Part shown: positions 7,801 through 16,242 of the stretch, one piece after another
Layout: each line of letters begins with the position of its first letter
How positions within the stretch are numbered: the first letter of the stretch is position 1
DNA from: Clostridia bacterium
Lineage (GTDB): Bacteria; Bacillota; Clostridia; Oscillospirales; Acutalibacteraceae
DNA: 38,349 nt
Reading direction: 5' to 3'
Assembly (NCBI GenBank): GCA_017474205.1
Contig: JAFVID010000011.1
Coordinates: forward strand, 1-38,349
Program-made: the position numbers and the translations under genes
The notes under the pieces: generated by a model
Databases searched by the model: none
Told to the model about the DNA's origin: nothing
Seen by the model: the letters and a program-made list of their open reading frames with translations, nothing else

Positions 7801-9045
7801 CTATTTTTGATACACGGCATTACCGTCAACAAAGGTGGCGGCAACGCTACCCCTTACCTTCCAACCTGCAAAGGGGGTGGCTCTGCCCTTAGATGCAAAA
7901 TCTTCGGGATTTATTTCGTATTCATCATCCAAATTAAGAATGGTAATATCGGCACAGTTACCAACTTTTATTCCCTGTTCTAAACCAAAAATCCTACGGG
8001 GATTTGCACTCATAAGTTTTAAAAGTTCAGGCAAAGATAGATGTCCTTTAAGCACAAGGTGGGTGAAAAGCACCGCAAATGCGGTTTCAAGTCCCACAAT
8101 TCCAAAGGGACTCCCACTAAGTCCTTTTGCCTTTTCCTCGGCGGTGTGGGGTGCGTGGTCGGTGGCAATAACCTCAATAGTGCCATCCTTTATGGATTTT
8201 AAGAGTGCCTCCATATCTTCCCTTGAACGAAGGGGTGGATTCATTTTGAAACGTCCGTCTTCCATTAAATCTTCATCGCAAAGAACAAGATAATGGGGTG
8301 CGGTTTCACCGCTTACGGGTAGTCCTTCCGCCTTGGCACGACGAAGTATTTCGGCACTGAATCCTGTGGAAACGTGACAAACGTGATATTTACATCCCGT
8401 TTCTCTTACCAACTCCACATCCCTCATAACGTGACTCCATTCGCAGGCATTGGGGATGGTTTTATGCTTATTTACTTCGGCGTACTTACATTTATTTATG
8501 TATCCGCCGTCAAGATACCCCTCATCCTCGGTGTGGGCACAAATTATCTTATTAAGACGCTTGGCTTCGAGCATAGCATCCTTCATCATATTACGGCTTT
8601 GAATACCCTTTCCGTCATCGGAATAGGCAATAACCTGTCGGCTCATATCCTCCATATCGGCAAGGACTTTGCCCTGCTCACCCTCGGTAATTGCACCGTA
8701 GGGATACACCTTAACAACTGCATCCTCTTTAATAATTTCGGTTTGCACCCTTAAATGCTCAAGACAGTCGGGCACGGGATTTAAGTTAGGCATAGAGCAT
8801 ACCGCAGTATATCCACCCCTTGCGGCGGCGGCAGTACCCGTTGCGATGGTCTCTTTTTTGGGGAATCCGGGTTCTCTTAAATGAACGTGGACATCCACAA
8901 ATCCTTGGGTTAAGATGCAGTTTTCGTATTTATAAATATTATCGAAATTCCCTTCGGTTTCGGGGTGATATCCATCAATTACATTGGTGATTTTACCGTT
9001 TTCGGTTTCTATTGTTAAATTTCCGGCACAAATAAGATTATGCAC
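7801..9045 (-). CDS. pyrC: Dihydroorotase
   Basis: A 414-aa amidohydrolase-superfamily protein of the long (class I) dihydroorotase type. It carries the metal-binding motif DVHVHLREPG (51-60), a second histidine region CAHTEDEG, a CHVSTG motif and the C-terminal catalytic segment ATDHAPHTAEEK. It converts N-carbamoyl-L-aspartate to dihydroorotate in pyrimidine synthesis. The start is GTG at 9045 with a modest GAAAGAG site upstream. The gene lies between mltG (18 nt upstream) and pyrK (25 nt downstream), so the two pyrimidine genes form the end of a mixed operon. No other pyr gene and no pyrimidine attenuator is visible in the window. Confidence 0.95.
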   Translation of the reverse strand: MHNLICAGNLTIETENGKITNVIDGYHPETEGNFDNIYKYENCILTQGFVDVHVHLREPGFPKKETIATGTAAAARGGYTAVCSMPNLNPVPDCLEHLRVQTEIIKEDAVVKVYPYGAITEGEQGKVLADMEDMSRQVIAYSDDGKGIQSRNMMKDAMLEAKRLNKIICAHTEDEGYLDGGYINKCKYAEVNKHKTIPNACEWSHVMRDVELVRETGCKYHVCHVSTGFSAEILRRAKAEGLPVSGETAPHYLVLCDEDLMEDGRFKMNPPLRSREDMEALLKSIKDGTIEVIATDHAPHTAEEKAKGLSGSPFGIVGLETAFAVLFTHLVLKGHLSLPELLKLMSANPRRIFGLEQGIKVGNCADITILNLDDEYEINPEDFASKGRATPFAGWKVRGSVAATFVDGNAVYQK

Positions 9046-9063
9046 TTATATTCACTCTTTCGT

Positions 9064-10335
9064 TTAATATTTTGAGTACCAAATGCCCCTTGATTTCAGG
9101 TTGCTTATGGTGCTTTCGTGGGCTGCAAGGGTTTTGTTGTAATAAAATTTACCGTATTTGTCGGTAACAAAATAATATGCATCGTTATCAGCATCGGGAT
9201 AAATAGCGGCAATAATTGCCTTGTCGGTAACGTTACTAATAGGTCCTACGGGAATACCTTCGGTTTTGTAGGTGTTGTATCTTTCGCCACCAGCGTATCC
9301 CATACTGGGGTCGGACTGCAAAAATCTTTGACCTTTTGGCCACTCGTTTAAGCGGTTGTGGAATACTGCGGAAACTCCCGACATTTCGTTATAAAAACCG
9401 CAACTTTCGGTTTCTACCATAGATGCAAGGGACATCACTTCGTGGGTGGTATATCCCATTTTTTTAGCATCTTCCCTCATTTTCGGGGTGAATTTTTCCT
9501 CTAAATTATCGAGCATTTTTTGAATGACTCTATGGGCGGAATCGTTTTCATAAAAACGATAGGTATCGGGATATAAATATCCTTCCGCCACCATATAAAG
9601 ATTGGCATCTTTAGGAATGTTGTTCCAAAGTTCAGAATCGAATTTTCCGTATTTTATCTCGTTTAAAAATTCATCTTTTTTGCAAACGTTTTTCTTTTCT
9701 AAATAGTCCGCAATTTCTTCCACCGTAACGGCTGATTTAATGGTAACCTCTAAATCCTCCGCCATAGCAGGTTCGGCAAGGGATTCGAGAATAGCATCGT
9801 AACCCATATCTAAGGTGAAACTATGAACACCGTAGTTCATATCGTTACCCTTACCGGTGAGTTTGATATATGCCTTAAAGATATTTTTGTTAAGAATAAG
9901 ATTGTTTTCCTCAAGCAAGGATGCAATTTCATTAACACTTTGTCCTTCTTCTACGGTAATTAAAACGGTGGTGTTTCCGTTCTTATTGTAGAAAAGATCA
10001 GAGGTAACCTCTTTACCAATGCCAATAACGTCGGCAATAAGGACTATAGCACTTAAGGCAATTACAAGTGCAATAACAACGATGGATATCATCCAAACAA
10101 TTGATTTAACAGGACTCTTCCCTTTTTTCTTTTTTCTTTTTGATTTGTTTTTCATAGGTTCTTTTTCCGTTTTACTTTCCTGTAATTTTTCTTTTATTTC
10201 AAAAAGACTAAAATCTTGAGTTTCATTTTCTTCGGTGGATTCACAACTGCTTTTTGGATTGTATTCCTTTACTTCCTCTTCATTTTGTGTAGCGTTTTCA
10301 AGATTTTCAGGGGTATTCATATTGTTTTCGTCCAT
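9064..10335 (-). CDS. mltG: Endolytic murein transglycosylase MltG
   Basis: A 423-aa protein: an acidic then Lys-rich cytosolic N-terminus (KSKRKKKKGK), one membrane helix (78-104) and an extracytoplasmic YceG/MltG domain. Family motifs are EGYLYPDTY (251-259), ASMVETES with the expected catalytic Glu308, LQSDPSMGY (339-347) and NTYKTEGIPVGPISN (354-368). MltG cleaves nascent glycan strands and is thought to set their length. I start at the second in-frame ATG (10335), 9 nt from AGAAGGG; the first (10344) directly abuts that site. It lies between DHFR and pyrC. The cytosolic N-terminal extension of about 75 residues is long compared with E. coli MltG, though extensions of this type occur in Firmicutes. 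Confidence 0.92.
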   Translation of the reverse strand: MDENNMNTPENLENATQNEEEVKEYNPKSSCESTEENETQDFSLFEIKEKLQESKTEKEPMKNKSKRKKKKGKSPVKSIVWMISIVVIALVIALSAIVLIADVIGIGKEVTSDLFYNKNGNTTVLITVEEGQSVNEIASLLEENNLILNKNIFKAYIKLTGKGNDMNYGVHSFTLDMGYDAILESLAEPAMAEDLEVTIKSAVTVEEIADYLEKKNVCKKDEFLNEIKYGKFDSELWNNIPKDANLYMVAEGYLYPDTYRFYENDSAHRVIQKMLDNLEEKFTPKMREDAKKMGYTTHEVMSLASMVETESCGFYNEMSGVSAVFHNRLNEWPKGQRFLQSDPSMGYAGGERYNTYKTEGIPVGPISNVTDKAIIAAIYPDADNDAYYFVTDKYGKFYYNKTLAAHESTISNLKSRGIWYSKY

Positions 10336-10362
10336 TTTATTCATCCCTTCTGTAAGGATATT

Positions 10363-10866
10363 TTACATCTCTTTTATTTGATTGTTTTTATATTTGCAGA
10401 ACCTATATTTAAGTCCGTTTTCTTCCAAAGTTTTGCCCTCTTCTACCATTTCCCAGTGGTCAAGGGTATCTAAATTCTTAATGAACACATCGGCATCGCC
10501 TACCGCATCTACCTTGGTGATATATGCATATTCACAGTAATCGTAAAGAAGATTATAGATGGTTGCACCACCCATTACAAATACCTTTTCGGGGTTCTTT
10601 TCTTTAAGATATTTTCCTAAATCCTCGATTGAATGACAAAGGGTTACTCCATCGGGTTTAAAGTTTTCATCTAAGGTCATAACCACGTTATCTCTGCCCT
10701 TAAGGGGCTCTGATTTAGGAAGGGATAAAAGTGTTCTATCTCCCATAACAACGGTGGATCCCATTGTGGTTTCTTTGAAAAATTTCATATCTCCTCTAAG
10801 AGAAAAGAGAAGGTCGTTATTTTTTCCTATTCCCCAATTTTTATCTACTGCAACAATATAATTCAT
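10363..10866 (-). CDS. folA: Dihydrofolate reductase
   Basis: A 167-aa protein with the DHFR fold signatures: IVAVDKNWGIGKNNDLLF at the N-terminus (active-site loop), an acidic residue in LRGDMKFFKETT, the NADPH-binding VVMGDRTLLSLP and VFVMGGATIYNLL near residue 95. It reduces dihydrofolate to tetrahydrofolate with NADPH. The ATG is preceded by GAGGTG. It lies 12 nt after the SDR gene and just before mltG, consistent with one transcript. No thymidylate synthase gene is adjacent, although thyA and folA are often paired. Confidence 0.94.
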   Translation of the reverse strand: MNYIVAVDKNWGIGKNNDLLFSLRGDMKFFKETTMGSTVVMGDRTLLSLPKSEPLKGRDNVVMTLDENFKPDGVTLCHSIEDLGKYLKEKNPEKVFVMGGATIYNLLYDYCEYAYITKVDAVGDADVFIKNLDTLDHWEMVEEGKTLEENGLKYRFCKYKNNQIKEM

Positions 10867-10878
10867 AATAACACCTCG

Positions 10879-11640
10879 TTATTTTTTAAGTTCGGTTTTC
10901 CACATAAAATTTGCGACACTGTAGGGCAAAAGTTTGCCGAGTATCTTGTGGGTTTTAACAAAAAGTCCGCAAATCGACTCTCTTTTACCCTTTTTAGAAT
11001 CTTTATATGCCTTTTCGACTACTCGTTTTGTAGAGTACATCGGCTTGTAATATTTAGGAGCGTGTTTTGCGTTATTTTTCTCGGCGTGGGTGAAAAACTC
11101 AGTTTCTACCCATCCCGGAGATACCGACGTAACTGCAATTTTACGGTCTTTAAGTTCCACGCTTAATGCCCTGCTGTAAGAGCTTACGAATGCCTTTGTT
11201 GAGGCATACACGTTAAATTCGGCAAGGGGGAAGAAGGATGAACTTGAGCATAAATTTATAATTCTGCCTCCCTTATTCATAAAGGGTAAACATATATTAC
11301 ACATTGATACAAGGGCTTTGACGTTTATGTCTATCATATCCTGCTGGGTTTGGTCGGATACCTCATCATAACGGCCAAACACACCAAATCCTGCACAGTT
11401 TACAAGACATTTAACCTCTGCATTTTCTTTTTTAAGGGCATTCTCTATTACCTCAAAGGATTCCTTTTTCGCTAAATCCAAAGGAAATATTTTGCAGGGT
11501 GTTTTAAGTTGTTCTTTTAATTCAATAAGTCGGTTTTCTCTACGGGCAATTATCCAAAGGGCGTCGAATTCGTTATCCATAATCCGACAAAATTCTCTGC
11601 CCATTCCCGAAGATGCACCCGTAACAATGGCTATCTTCAA
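10879..11640 (-). CDS. Short-chain dehydrogenase/reductase (SDR)
   Basis: A 253-aa classical SDR. The nucleotide-binding TGASSGMG is at 7-14, NCAGFG at 81-86, serines at 132-135 and the catalytic YASTK has Tyr145 and Lys149. A C-terminal hydrophobic stretch (LLPYSVANFMW) may contact the membrane. Substrate is unknown. The start is probably the TTG at 11640, which has GGAGG 7 nt upstream; an in-frame TTG at 11655 overlaps that ribosome binding site. It follows the sortase-like gene by about 36 nt and precedes folA by 12 nt. It could act in lipid, polyol or cofactor metabolism; context does not decide. Confidence 0.88.
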   Translation of the reverse strand: MKIAIVTGASSGMGREFCRIMDNEFDALWIIARRENRLIELKEQLKTPCKIFPLDLAKKESFEVIENALKKENAEVKCLVNCAGFGVFGRYDEVSDQTQQDMIDINVKALVSMCNICLPFMNKGGRIINLCSSSSFFPLAEFNVYASTKAFVSSYSRALSVELKDRKIAVTSVSPGWVETEFFTHAEKNNAKHAPKYYKPMYSTKRVVEKAYKDSKKGKRESICGLFVKTHKILGKLLPYSVANFMWKTELKK

Positions 11641-11676
11641 ATTCTTATCCTCCAAAAATAATGTTTGGAATATGGT

Positions 11677-12648
11677 TTATTCTTCATCCTTTACATCGGT
11701 GGCGATAGCGTCGGTAGGAGTTACGTCGGTGGCGGTAACGTCGGTGGGACTAACAACCATACCTGCGGTGGTGAGTTTTGCATTTGATACATCCACTAAA
11801 GGAGATTCGTTTTCGTAAAGTTCACGGGCAAAGATAATGGTGGTATACTCTGCTCCGCCTTCGGCAATAACGGTCAAAATAGAACGGGACGTGCTTACCC
11901 CTACCGATGTTGTAAGTATAGATTTTTCATATATTTTATTCAAATACTCATTATATTCTGCATCGGTGTCAAAATTATTTTCTACAAAATCGTTGGCATA
12001 ACCCTCGTCAACCTTTACTATTGCAAAGATTTTATACACCTTATCCTTTTCCAAGGTATCGAGGGCAATAAGGGGATTCTTCTTATAGAAATTTATATCG
12101 GTGCTATAGGGGGCTAATCCCTCTCCAAAGAAGGGCTTGAGATGAATAATGGTATTATGATTATATTTATCGGCATTGTAGCAATCATCAAAATACGGAG
12201 TGCCTACGGGATTGGATTTATTGTTAAAAAGATGATCGCAATAATATCCCGCCTCTTTATTTTTGCTTAAAGCAACGGGGAATCCGTAGTTTTCCACCGT
12301 AAGCCATCCGCCAATATCGGAATTCATTTCATAAAGTTTTCCAAATTTTTCGGGGATGTTTGAAGGCACACTTCCCTCTGCTGCATCTCCGTAAAAATAC
12401 TTCAAACTATTATAAAAGTTTTTGGCATAATAGGGTTTATAAAGATATGTATATGCGGGATAAAAGGAAACTCCAAGAATAATCGCCAACACTATAAACC
12501 ACACAACAAACTTTGTAACGCTTTTTTTGGTAAATACCTTGTGGCGACGGCTCTTTTTAATTTCTTGCTCGGTACGTCTAAGGGTTAGGGGGTCTAATCC
12601 CTGAAGATAGTTTTCATCCTCAAAAATATCCATTTTTTCTTTTGCCAT
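11677..12648 (-). CDS. Sortase B-like membrane protein lacking catalytic residues (pseudosortase)
   Basis: A 323-aa protein with a charged cytosolic N-terminus, one membrane helix (45-64) and an extracellular domain that follows class B sortases: NSDIGGWLTVENYGFPVA (109-126) matches the NxDxVGWxxIxxTxxxxPV start, and TPYFDD (150-155) matches GTxFxD. Where active sortases read YGHHM, it has IIHLKPFF (167-174). Where they have LSTC, it reads ILTVIAEGG (257-265) with no Cys, and the Arg strand reads YTTIIFAR. Its only cysteines are Cys137 and Cys156. It is therefore probably catalytically dead. The tail is TDV/PTD-rich. The start has GGGAGAG. It lies 24 nt after an active-looking sortase gene, so it may have arisen by duplication and now assist or regulate it. 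Confidence 0.72.
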   Translation of the reverse strand: MAKEKMDIFEDENYLQGLDPLTLRRTEQEIKKSRRHKVFTKKSVTKFVVWFIVLAIILGVSFYPAYTYLYKPYYAKNFYNSLKYFYGDAAEGSVPSNIPEKFGKLYEMNSDIGGWLTVENYGFPVALSKNKEAGYYCDHLFNNKSNPVGTPYFDDCYNADKYNHNTIIHLKPFFGEGLAPYSTDINFYKKNPLIALDTLEKDKVYKIFAIVKVDEGYANDFVENNFDTDAEYNEYLNKIYEKSILTTSVGVSTSRSILTVIAEGGAEYTTIIFARELYENESPLVDVSNAKLTTAGMVVSPTDVTATDVTPTDAIATDVKDEE

Positions 12649-12672
12649 AATTATCTCTCCCTCTTTTGTTTT

Positions 12673-13707
12673 TTATTTTTGGGGAAATTCTTTCAAATAT
12701 TCTTCAAAAGTATATTCCTTTACTGCTCTTTTAGTGCCGCCCTTTCTTGCGTAGTAGGCGGGGGGATATACAACCTCGCTGTTGTAGGTGATTTTAGAGG
12801 TATCCATTTCCTTCGATTCACCGGGACGAAGTTTTCTTGCCATAACAAGAAGTCGTGCACCCTTAAAGTCATAAATACAGGTAGATAGGGTGAGAATTTC
12901 ATCCCCTGGGACAATATCCTGTGCGGGGGTTTTTATCATCGAACGTTGATACGCTTCTTTAACAAACTTCATAAAATTGTAATCCGAGGGGAAATCGGTA
13001 ACCATATAGGCGTATGGCCCCTCTTTTGGGATGTTGGGGGTATCGGTAGAATCCGAAATGATGACCGCAAAGACCTTCCAAGTATCGGTAAAACTTTCGT
13101 ATCGGGGAGTAAATTCCACAAGATTATATTGTCGTAAAAATTCTACCTTCCGCATCTTTTCAAGGTCGCCAAACATAGTGCCGTTTATCATATGATGTCC
13201 GTAAAGCACGGTGTTATTGCTCAAACTTCCGTCGAAGGTGTTTTTGTAATGGGCAAAAATCGTGCCGTATTGACTGTATGATCCGTCAAACGCTTTGTAA
13301 AGATACTCATAATATCCGGGGACGTCACTCCTGCCCTGAACAACGGGATTATCGGTTTTGGTGCCGTTGATTTTCACCCAGCCCACCAAGTCCTGATTTT
13401 TCATATACAAATCTACAAATGATATAGGACTTCCCGTTTCTTGTGCATCGGTGGATGTAGGGGTTAAATAGAATTGATTTTTATAATCTTCGTTTCGACT
13501 TTTGTTTCTATATCCCTTGTAAAAATAATCACCGATATACCCAACAGACACAACAAGCATAATTACGAGAACGATAATAATAACCTTTCTCATAATATCT
13601 TTTGTTTTAGGACTTAACTTCTTTTGTTCCTTTGTTTTTTCAGTTTTCTCTGTTTGATTTTTCTCGGTTTCAAGATTTTCTTCAATTATCTTGTTAATTT
13701 CATCCAT
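12673..13707 (-). CDS. srtB: Class B sortase
   Basis: A 344-aa membrane-anchored cysteine transpeptidase. It has a Lys/Glu/Thr-rich cytosolic N-terminus, one membrane helix (about 40-58), then the sortase B domain: NQDLVGWVKINGT (104-116), catalytic His171 in LYGHHM, catalytic Cys277 in TLSTCIY and Arg285 in GARLLVMAR. Sortases cut C-terminal sorting signals and join proteins to peptidoglycan or to each other. I start at the ATG at 13707, 9 nt from GAGG; the in-frame ATG at 13722 overlaps that site. It sits 25 nt after the CinA-sortase fusion. No clear substrate with a C-terminal sorting signal is visible in the window. Confidence 0.93.
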   Translation of the reverse strand: MDEINKIIEENLETEKNQTEKTEKTKEQKKLSPKTKDIMRKVIIIVLVIMLVVSVGYIGDYFYKGYRNKSRNEDYKNQFYLTPTSTDAQETGSPISFVDLYMKNQDLVGWVKINGTKTDNPVVQGRSDVPGYYEYLYKAFDGSYSQYGTIFAHYKNTFDGSLSNNTVLYGHHMINGTMFGDLEKMRKVEFLRQYNLVEFTPRYESFTDTWKVFAVIISDSTDTPNIPKEGPYAYMVTDFPSDYNFMKFVKEAYQRSMIKTPAQDIVPGDEILTLSTCIYDFKGARLLVMARKLRPGESKEMDTSKITYNSEVVYPPAYYARKGGTKRAVKEYTFEEYLKEFPQK

Positions 13708-13732
13708 AGAAAATAACCTCATAAAATTTTAT

Positions 13733-16204
13733 TTATTGTGCGTCGGTGGGACTTTCGGGCACTGAAGATTGGTCGTTAACTGAACTTTCGACTTGACTTT
13801 GAGAGCTTCCCTCATAGGGTGTAACGGTGGTATTGGTGTTTTTTGCGCTCTTATGCACTTTGGGATATACCACGTCTTTGTTATAAACGGATGATGCGGT
13901 ATCTACCTTTTCATCTTCCCCGTTTCTTACCATTCTTGCCATAACCACAAGTCGCGCATTTTTGAACTCGTAAGAACAGGTGGAAAGAGAAAGGATTTTA
14001 TCTTCGGGGGTTATATCTCTAACGGGCATATCTATAATAGAGCGTTGATACGCTTCATCAACAAAGGCAAGAAATTCATTATCACTACCAAAGTTGGTTC
14101 TTGAATAATCATAAACTTTACCGTGCCCAGGGGTATCAACGGTATCTACAAGCATAACCGCAAACACCTTCCATTTAACCACCTTATCGGAATAAATGGG
14201 GGTAAATTCTACGGTAGGATGTTGCTTGTAAAACTCTAAATCACGATATTTTTTAAGTTCACCAAACATTTGACCATCCTTCATATGATGACCGTAAATG
14301 GTGGTGTTGGGACTTAATTCGCCGTTAAAGAGATTATCGAATTTAGCAAATAAAGTTCCGTAACTACTGTGTTTGCCATAAAAATCTTTGTAAAGATATT
14401 TATAAGACGTGGCGGTATCGGTTTGTGATTTAACAATAGGATTATCGGTTTTAATACCTGGGATTTTAAGCCATCCAACAACTTCGGGATTTATTTTGCT
14501 AAGTTGCGTAAACCTACCGAGCATTCCGTCGGTGCCTTCAGCGGTGTTTGTATAAAACACGTCGTGTAATTCATTAGTGAGGTTTTTGTTTACGAAACCC
14601 TTGTAATAATAATCGGCGATATATCCACCCGAGCCCAAAAAGATTGCAATGCATAAAAGAATGGATATTTTTCTTGCTATTTCGGATTTTTTATCCCCTT
14701 TTTTAGGGAGGATAGCACCAAAAAATCCCTTTAATCCCTTTTTCTTTTTTTCTTTTTTAGGTTTTTCGGATTCTTCCTCTTTTACAAAATCTTTAGCCCC
14801 TTTTACCATACGATTTTTATTAGCATTTTCTAAATCGGGCTTTTCTAAAAAGGTAAGATTTTCCGACTCTTTGGTTTCTTCCAAAACAAGGTCATTCAAA
14901 ACAACCTCTTCTTGAGGAATTTCTATCTTTCTTGTAATGACCTTACCCGAAAAGAGAAAATCATCATCCCCGCTAAGATAAAGTCGAGCCATATCGAAAC
15001 AGTTCATAGCGGCGGCAATACGAACCTTTTCTCTATCACTTCCGCCGTGCCCCGCCATAATTTTACGGGTGAACACTCTGTTTCCGTCGCAAAGGGAGAT
15101 ATAAACCAGTCCTACTTCATCGGCAGGGACACCCTCTCCGCCACTTGCATATCCCGTAGTGGCAATACCAATATCGGCACCGCTCGCTTTCTTTACGCCC
15201 TCCGCCATAGCTTCGGCAACCTCGGCACTAACTGCACCTTTCTCGTCAAGGAGTTCTTTAGACACACCTAAGACCTCGGTCTTAACCCTGTTGGCATAAG
15301 CAGATACGCCATATTCAAAAACCTTCGATGCACCGCTTATATCGGTTATCATTTTAGATACAAGACCGCCTGTGCAGGATTCGGCAACCGCTATCATTTT
15401 GCCCTGTTCGCTTAAAGAATCCACCACCACTTGGGAGATAGATTTATCTTCATCAGCATAAACAACCTTGCCTAAAAGTTCCTTAATGGCAGATACTACC
15501 GGCTCATATTTTGCAATACATTCCGCCTTGCTAAGTCCTGTGGCGGTGATTTTTATTCTAATATCTCCATTACCCACGTAGGTTGCAACGGTGGGGTCGG
15601 TGCTTTTGAGAATATCCCCTAATTTATCGGCAATGGTAGATTCACCCATTCCGTATACCTTAAGGGTCTTCACAAGTACTACTCGGTCTAATTTTTTCGT
15701 AATGTATGGAAGCACACAATCCTCATACATTTTCTTCATTTCATAAGGAGGGCCGGGAAACATAACAATACACTGATTTCCCGATTCAATAATACAACCG
15801 TCGGCAGTACCCACCGCATTGGGAAGAATAATGGCTTTTTCGGGGAATAACGCTTGTTTGCGATTTGCCTCTGCCATTTCCATTCCCTTACGGGCAAAGT
15901 ATTGTTTTATTCTGTTAATAGACTCCTCGTTCTCTACAAGGGGCAATCCTATTGCCTTGCACAAGGTTTCCTTTGTTAAATCGTCGGGAGTGGGTCCAAG
16001 TCCACCTGTAAAGATAATAAGTTGACTGCGAGGAATAGCCGCCGCTAATGCTGCAACAATTCTCTTGGCATTGTCGGGCACAGCGGTTTGGGCTACGATA
16101 TTTATTCCAAGTTCGGTTAATCTCTTTGAAAGATAGGCACTGTTGGTATCGGTAATATCGCCTGTGGTTATTTCACTGCCTACGGCAATAATTTCAGCGT
16201 TCAA
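13733..16204 (-). CDS. CinA-sortase B fusion protein
   Basis: One uninterrupted 823-aa frame with two unrelated enzymes. Residues 1-410 are CinA: a MoCF-type domain (AVGSEITTGDITDTN at 7-21, FTGGLGPTPDD at 65-75) and a PncC-type domain (AESCTGG at 274-280, IATTGYASGGEG at 347-358). A Lys/Glu-rich linker (about 430-510) leads to a membrane helix (512-534) and a class B sortase domain (NPEVVGWLKIPGI at 572-584, His639, Cys743, Arg751) with a Ser/Thr-rich tail. CinA would be cytosolic and the sortase outside, the usual sortase orientation. I start at the TTG at 16204, 9 nt from AAGGAG; a GTG at 16225 is also in frame. No internal ribosome binding site is seen near the linker Met466, which favours a true fusion. 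Confidence 0.88.
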   Translation of the reverse strand: MNAEIIAVGSEITTGDITDTNSAYLSKRLTELGINIVAQTAVPDNAKRIVAALAAAIPRSQLIIFTGGLGPTPDDLTKETLCKAIGLPLVENEESINRIKQYFARKGMEMAEANRKQALFPEKAIILPNAVGTADGCIIESGNQCIVMFPGPPYEMKKMYEDCVLPYITKKLDRVVLVKTLKVYGMGESTIADKLGDILKSTDPTVATYVGNGDIRIKITATGLSKAECIAKYEPVVSAIKELLGKVVYADEDKSISQVVVDSLSEQGKMIAVAESCTGGLVSKMITDISGASKVFEYGVSAYANRVKTEVLGVSKELLDEKGAVSAEVAEAMAEGVKKASGADIGIATTGYASGGEGVPADEVGLVYISLCDGNRVFTRKIMAGHGGSDREKVRIAAAMNCFDMARLYLSGDDDFLFSGKVITRKIEIPQEEVVLNDLVLEETKESENLTFLEKPDLENANKNRMVKGAKDFVKEEESEKPKKEKKKKGLKGFFGAILPKKGDKKSEIARKISILLCIAIFLGSGGYIADYYYKGFVNKNLTNELHDVFYTNTAEGTDGMLGRFTQLSKINPEVVGWLKIPGIKTDNPIVKSQTDTATSYKYLYKDFYGKHSSYGTLFAKFDNLFNGELSPNTTIYGHHMKDGQMFGELKKYRDLEFYKQHPTVEFTPIYSDKVVKWKVFAVMLVDTVDTPGHGKVYDYSRTNFGSDNEFLAFVDEAYQRSIIDMPVRDITPEDKILSLSTCSYEFKNARLVVMARMVRNGEDEKVDTASSVYNKDVVYPKVHKSAKNTNTTVTPYEGSSQSQVESSVNDQSSVPESPTDAQ

Positions 16205-16242
16205 TGCGTTACACTCCTTAATCACAATTTATAAGGGAGATT

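Noticed and set aside
14700-14900. Separate CinA and sortase genes with an internal start near Met466
   Set aside because: The frame is continuous and there is no Shine-Dalgarno sequence before the internal ATG, whereas neighbouring genes have clear ones.
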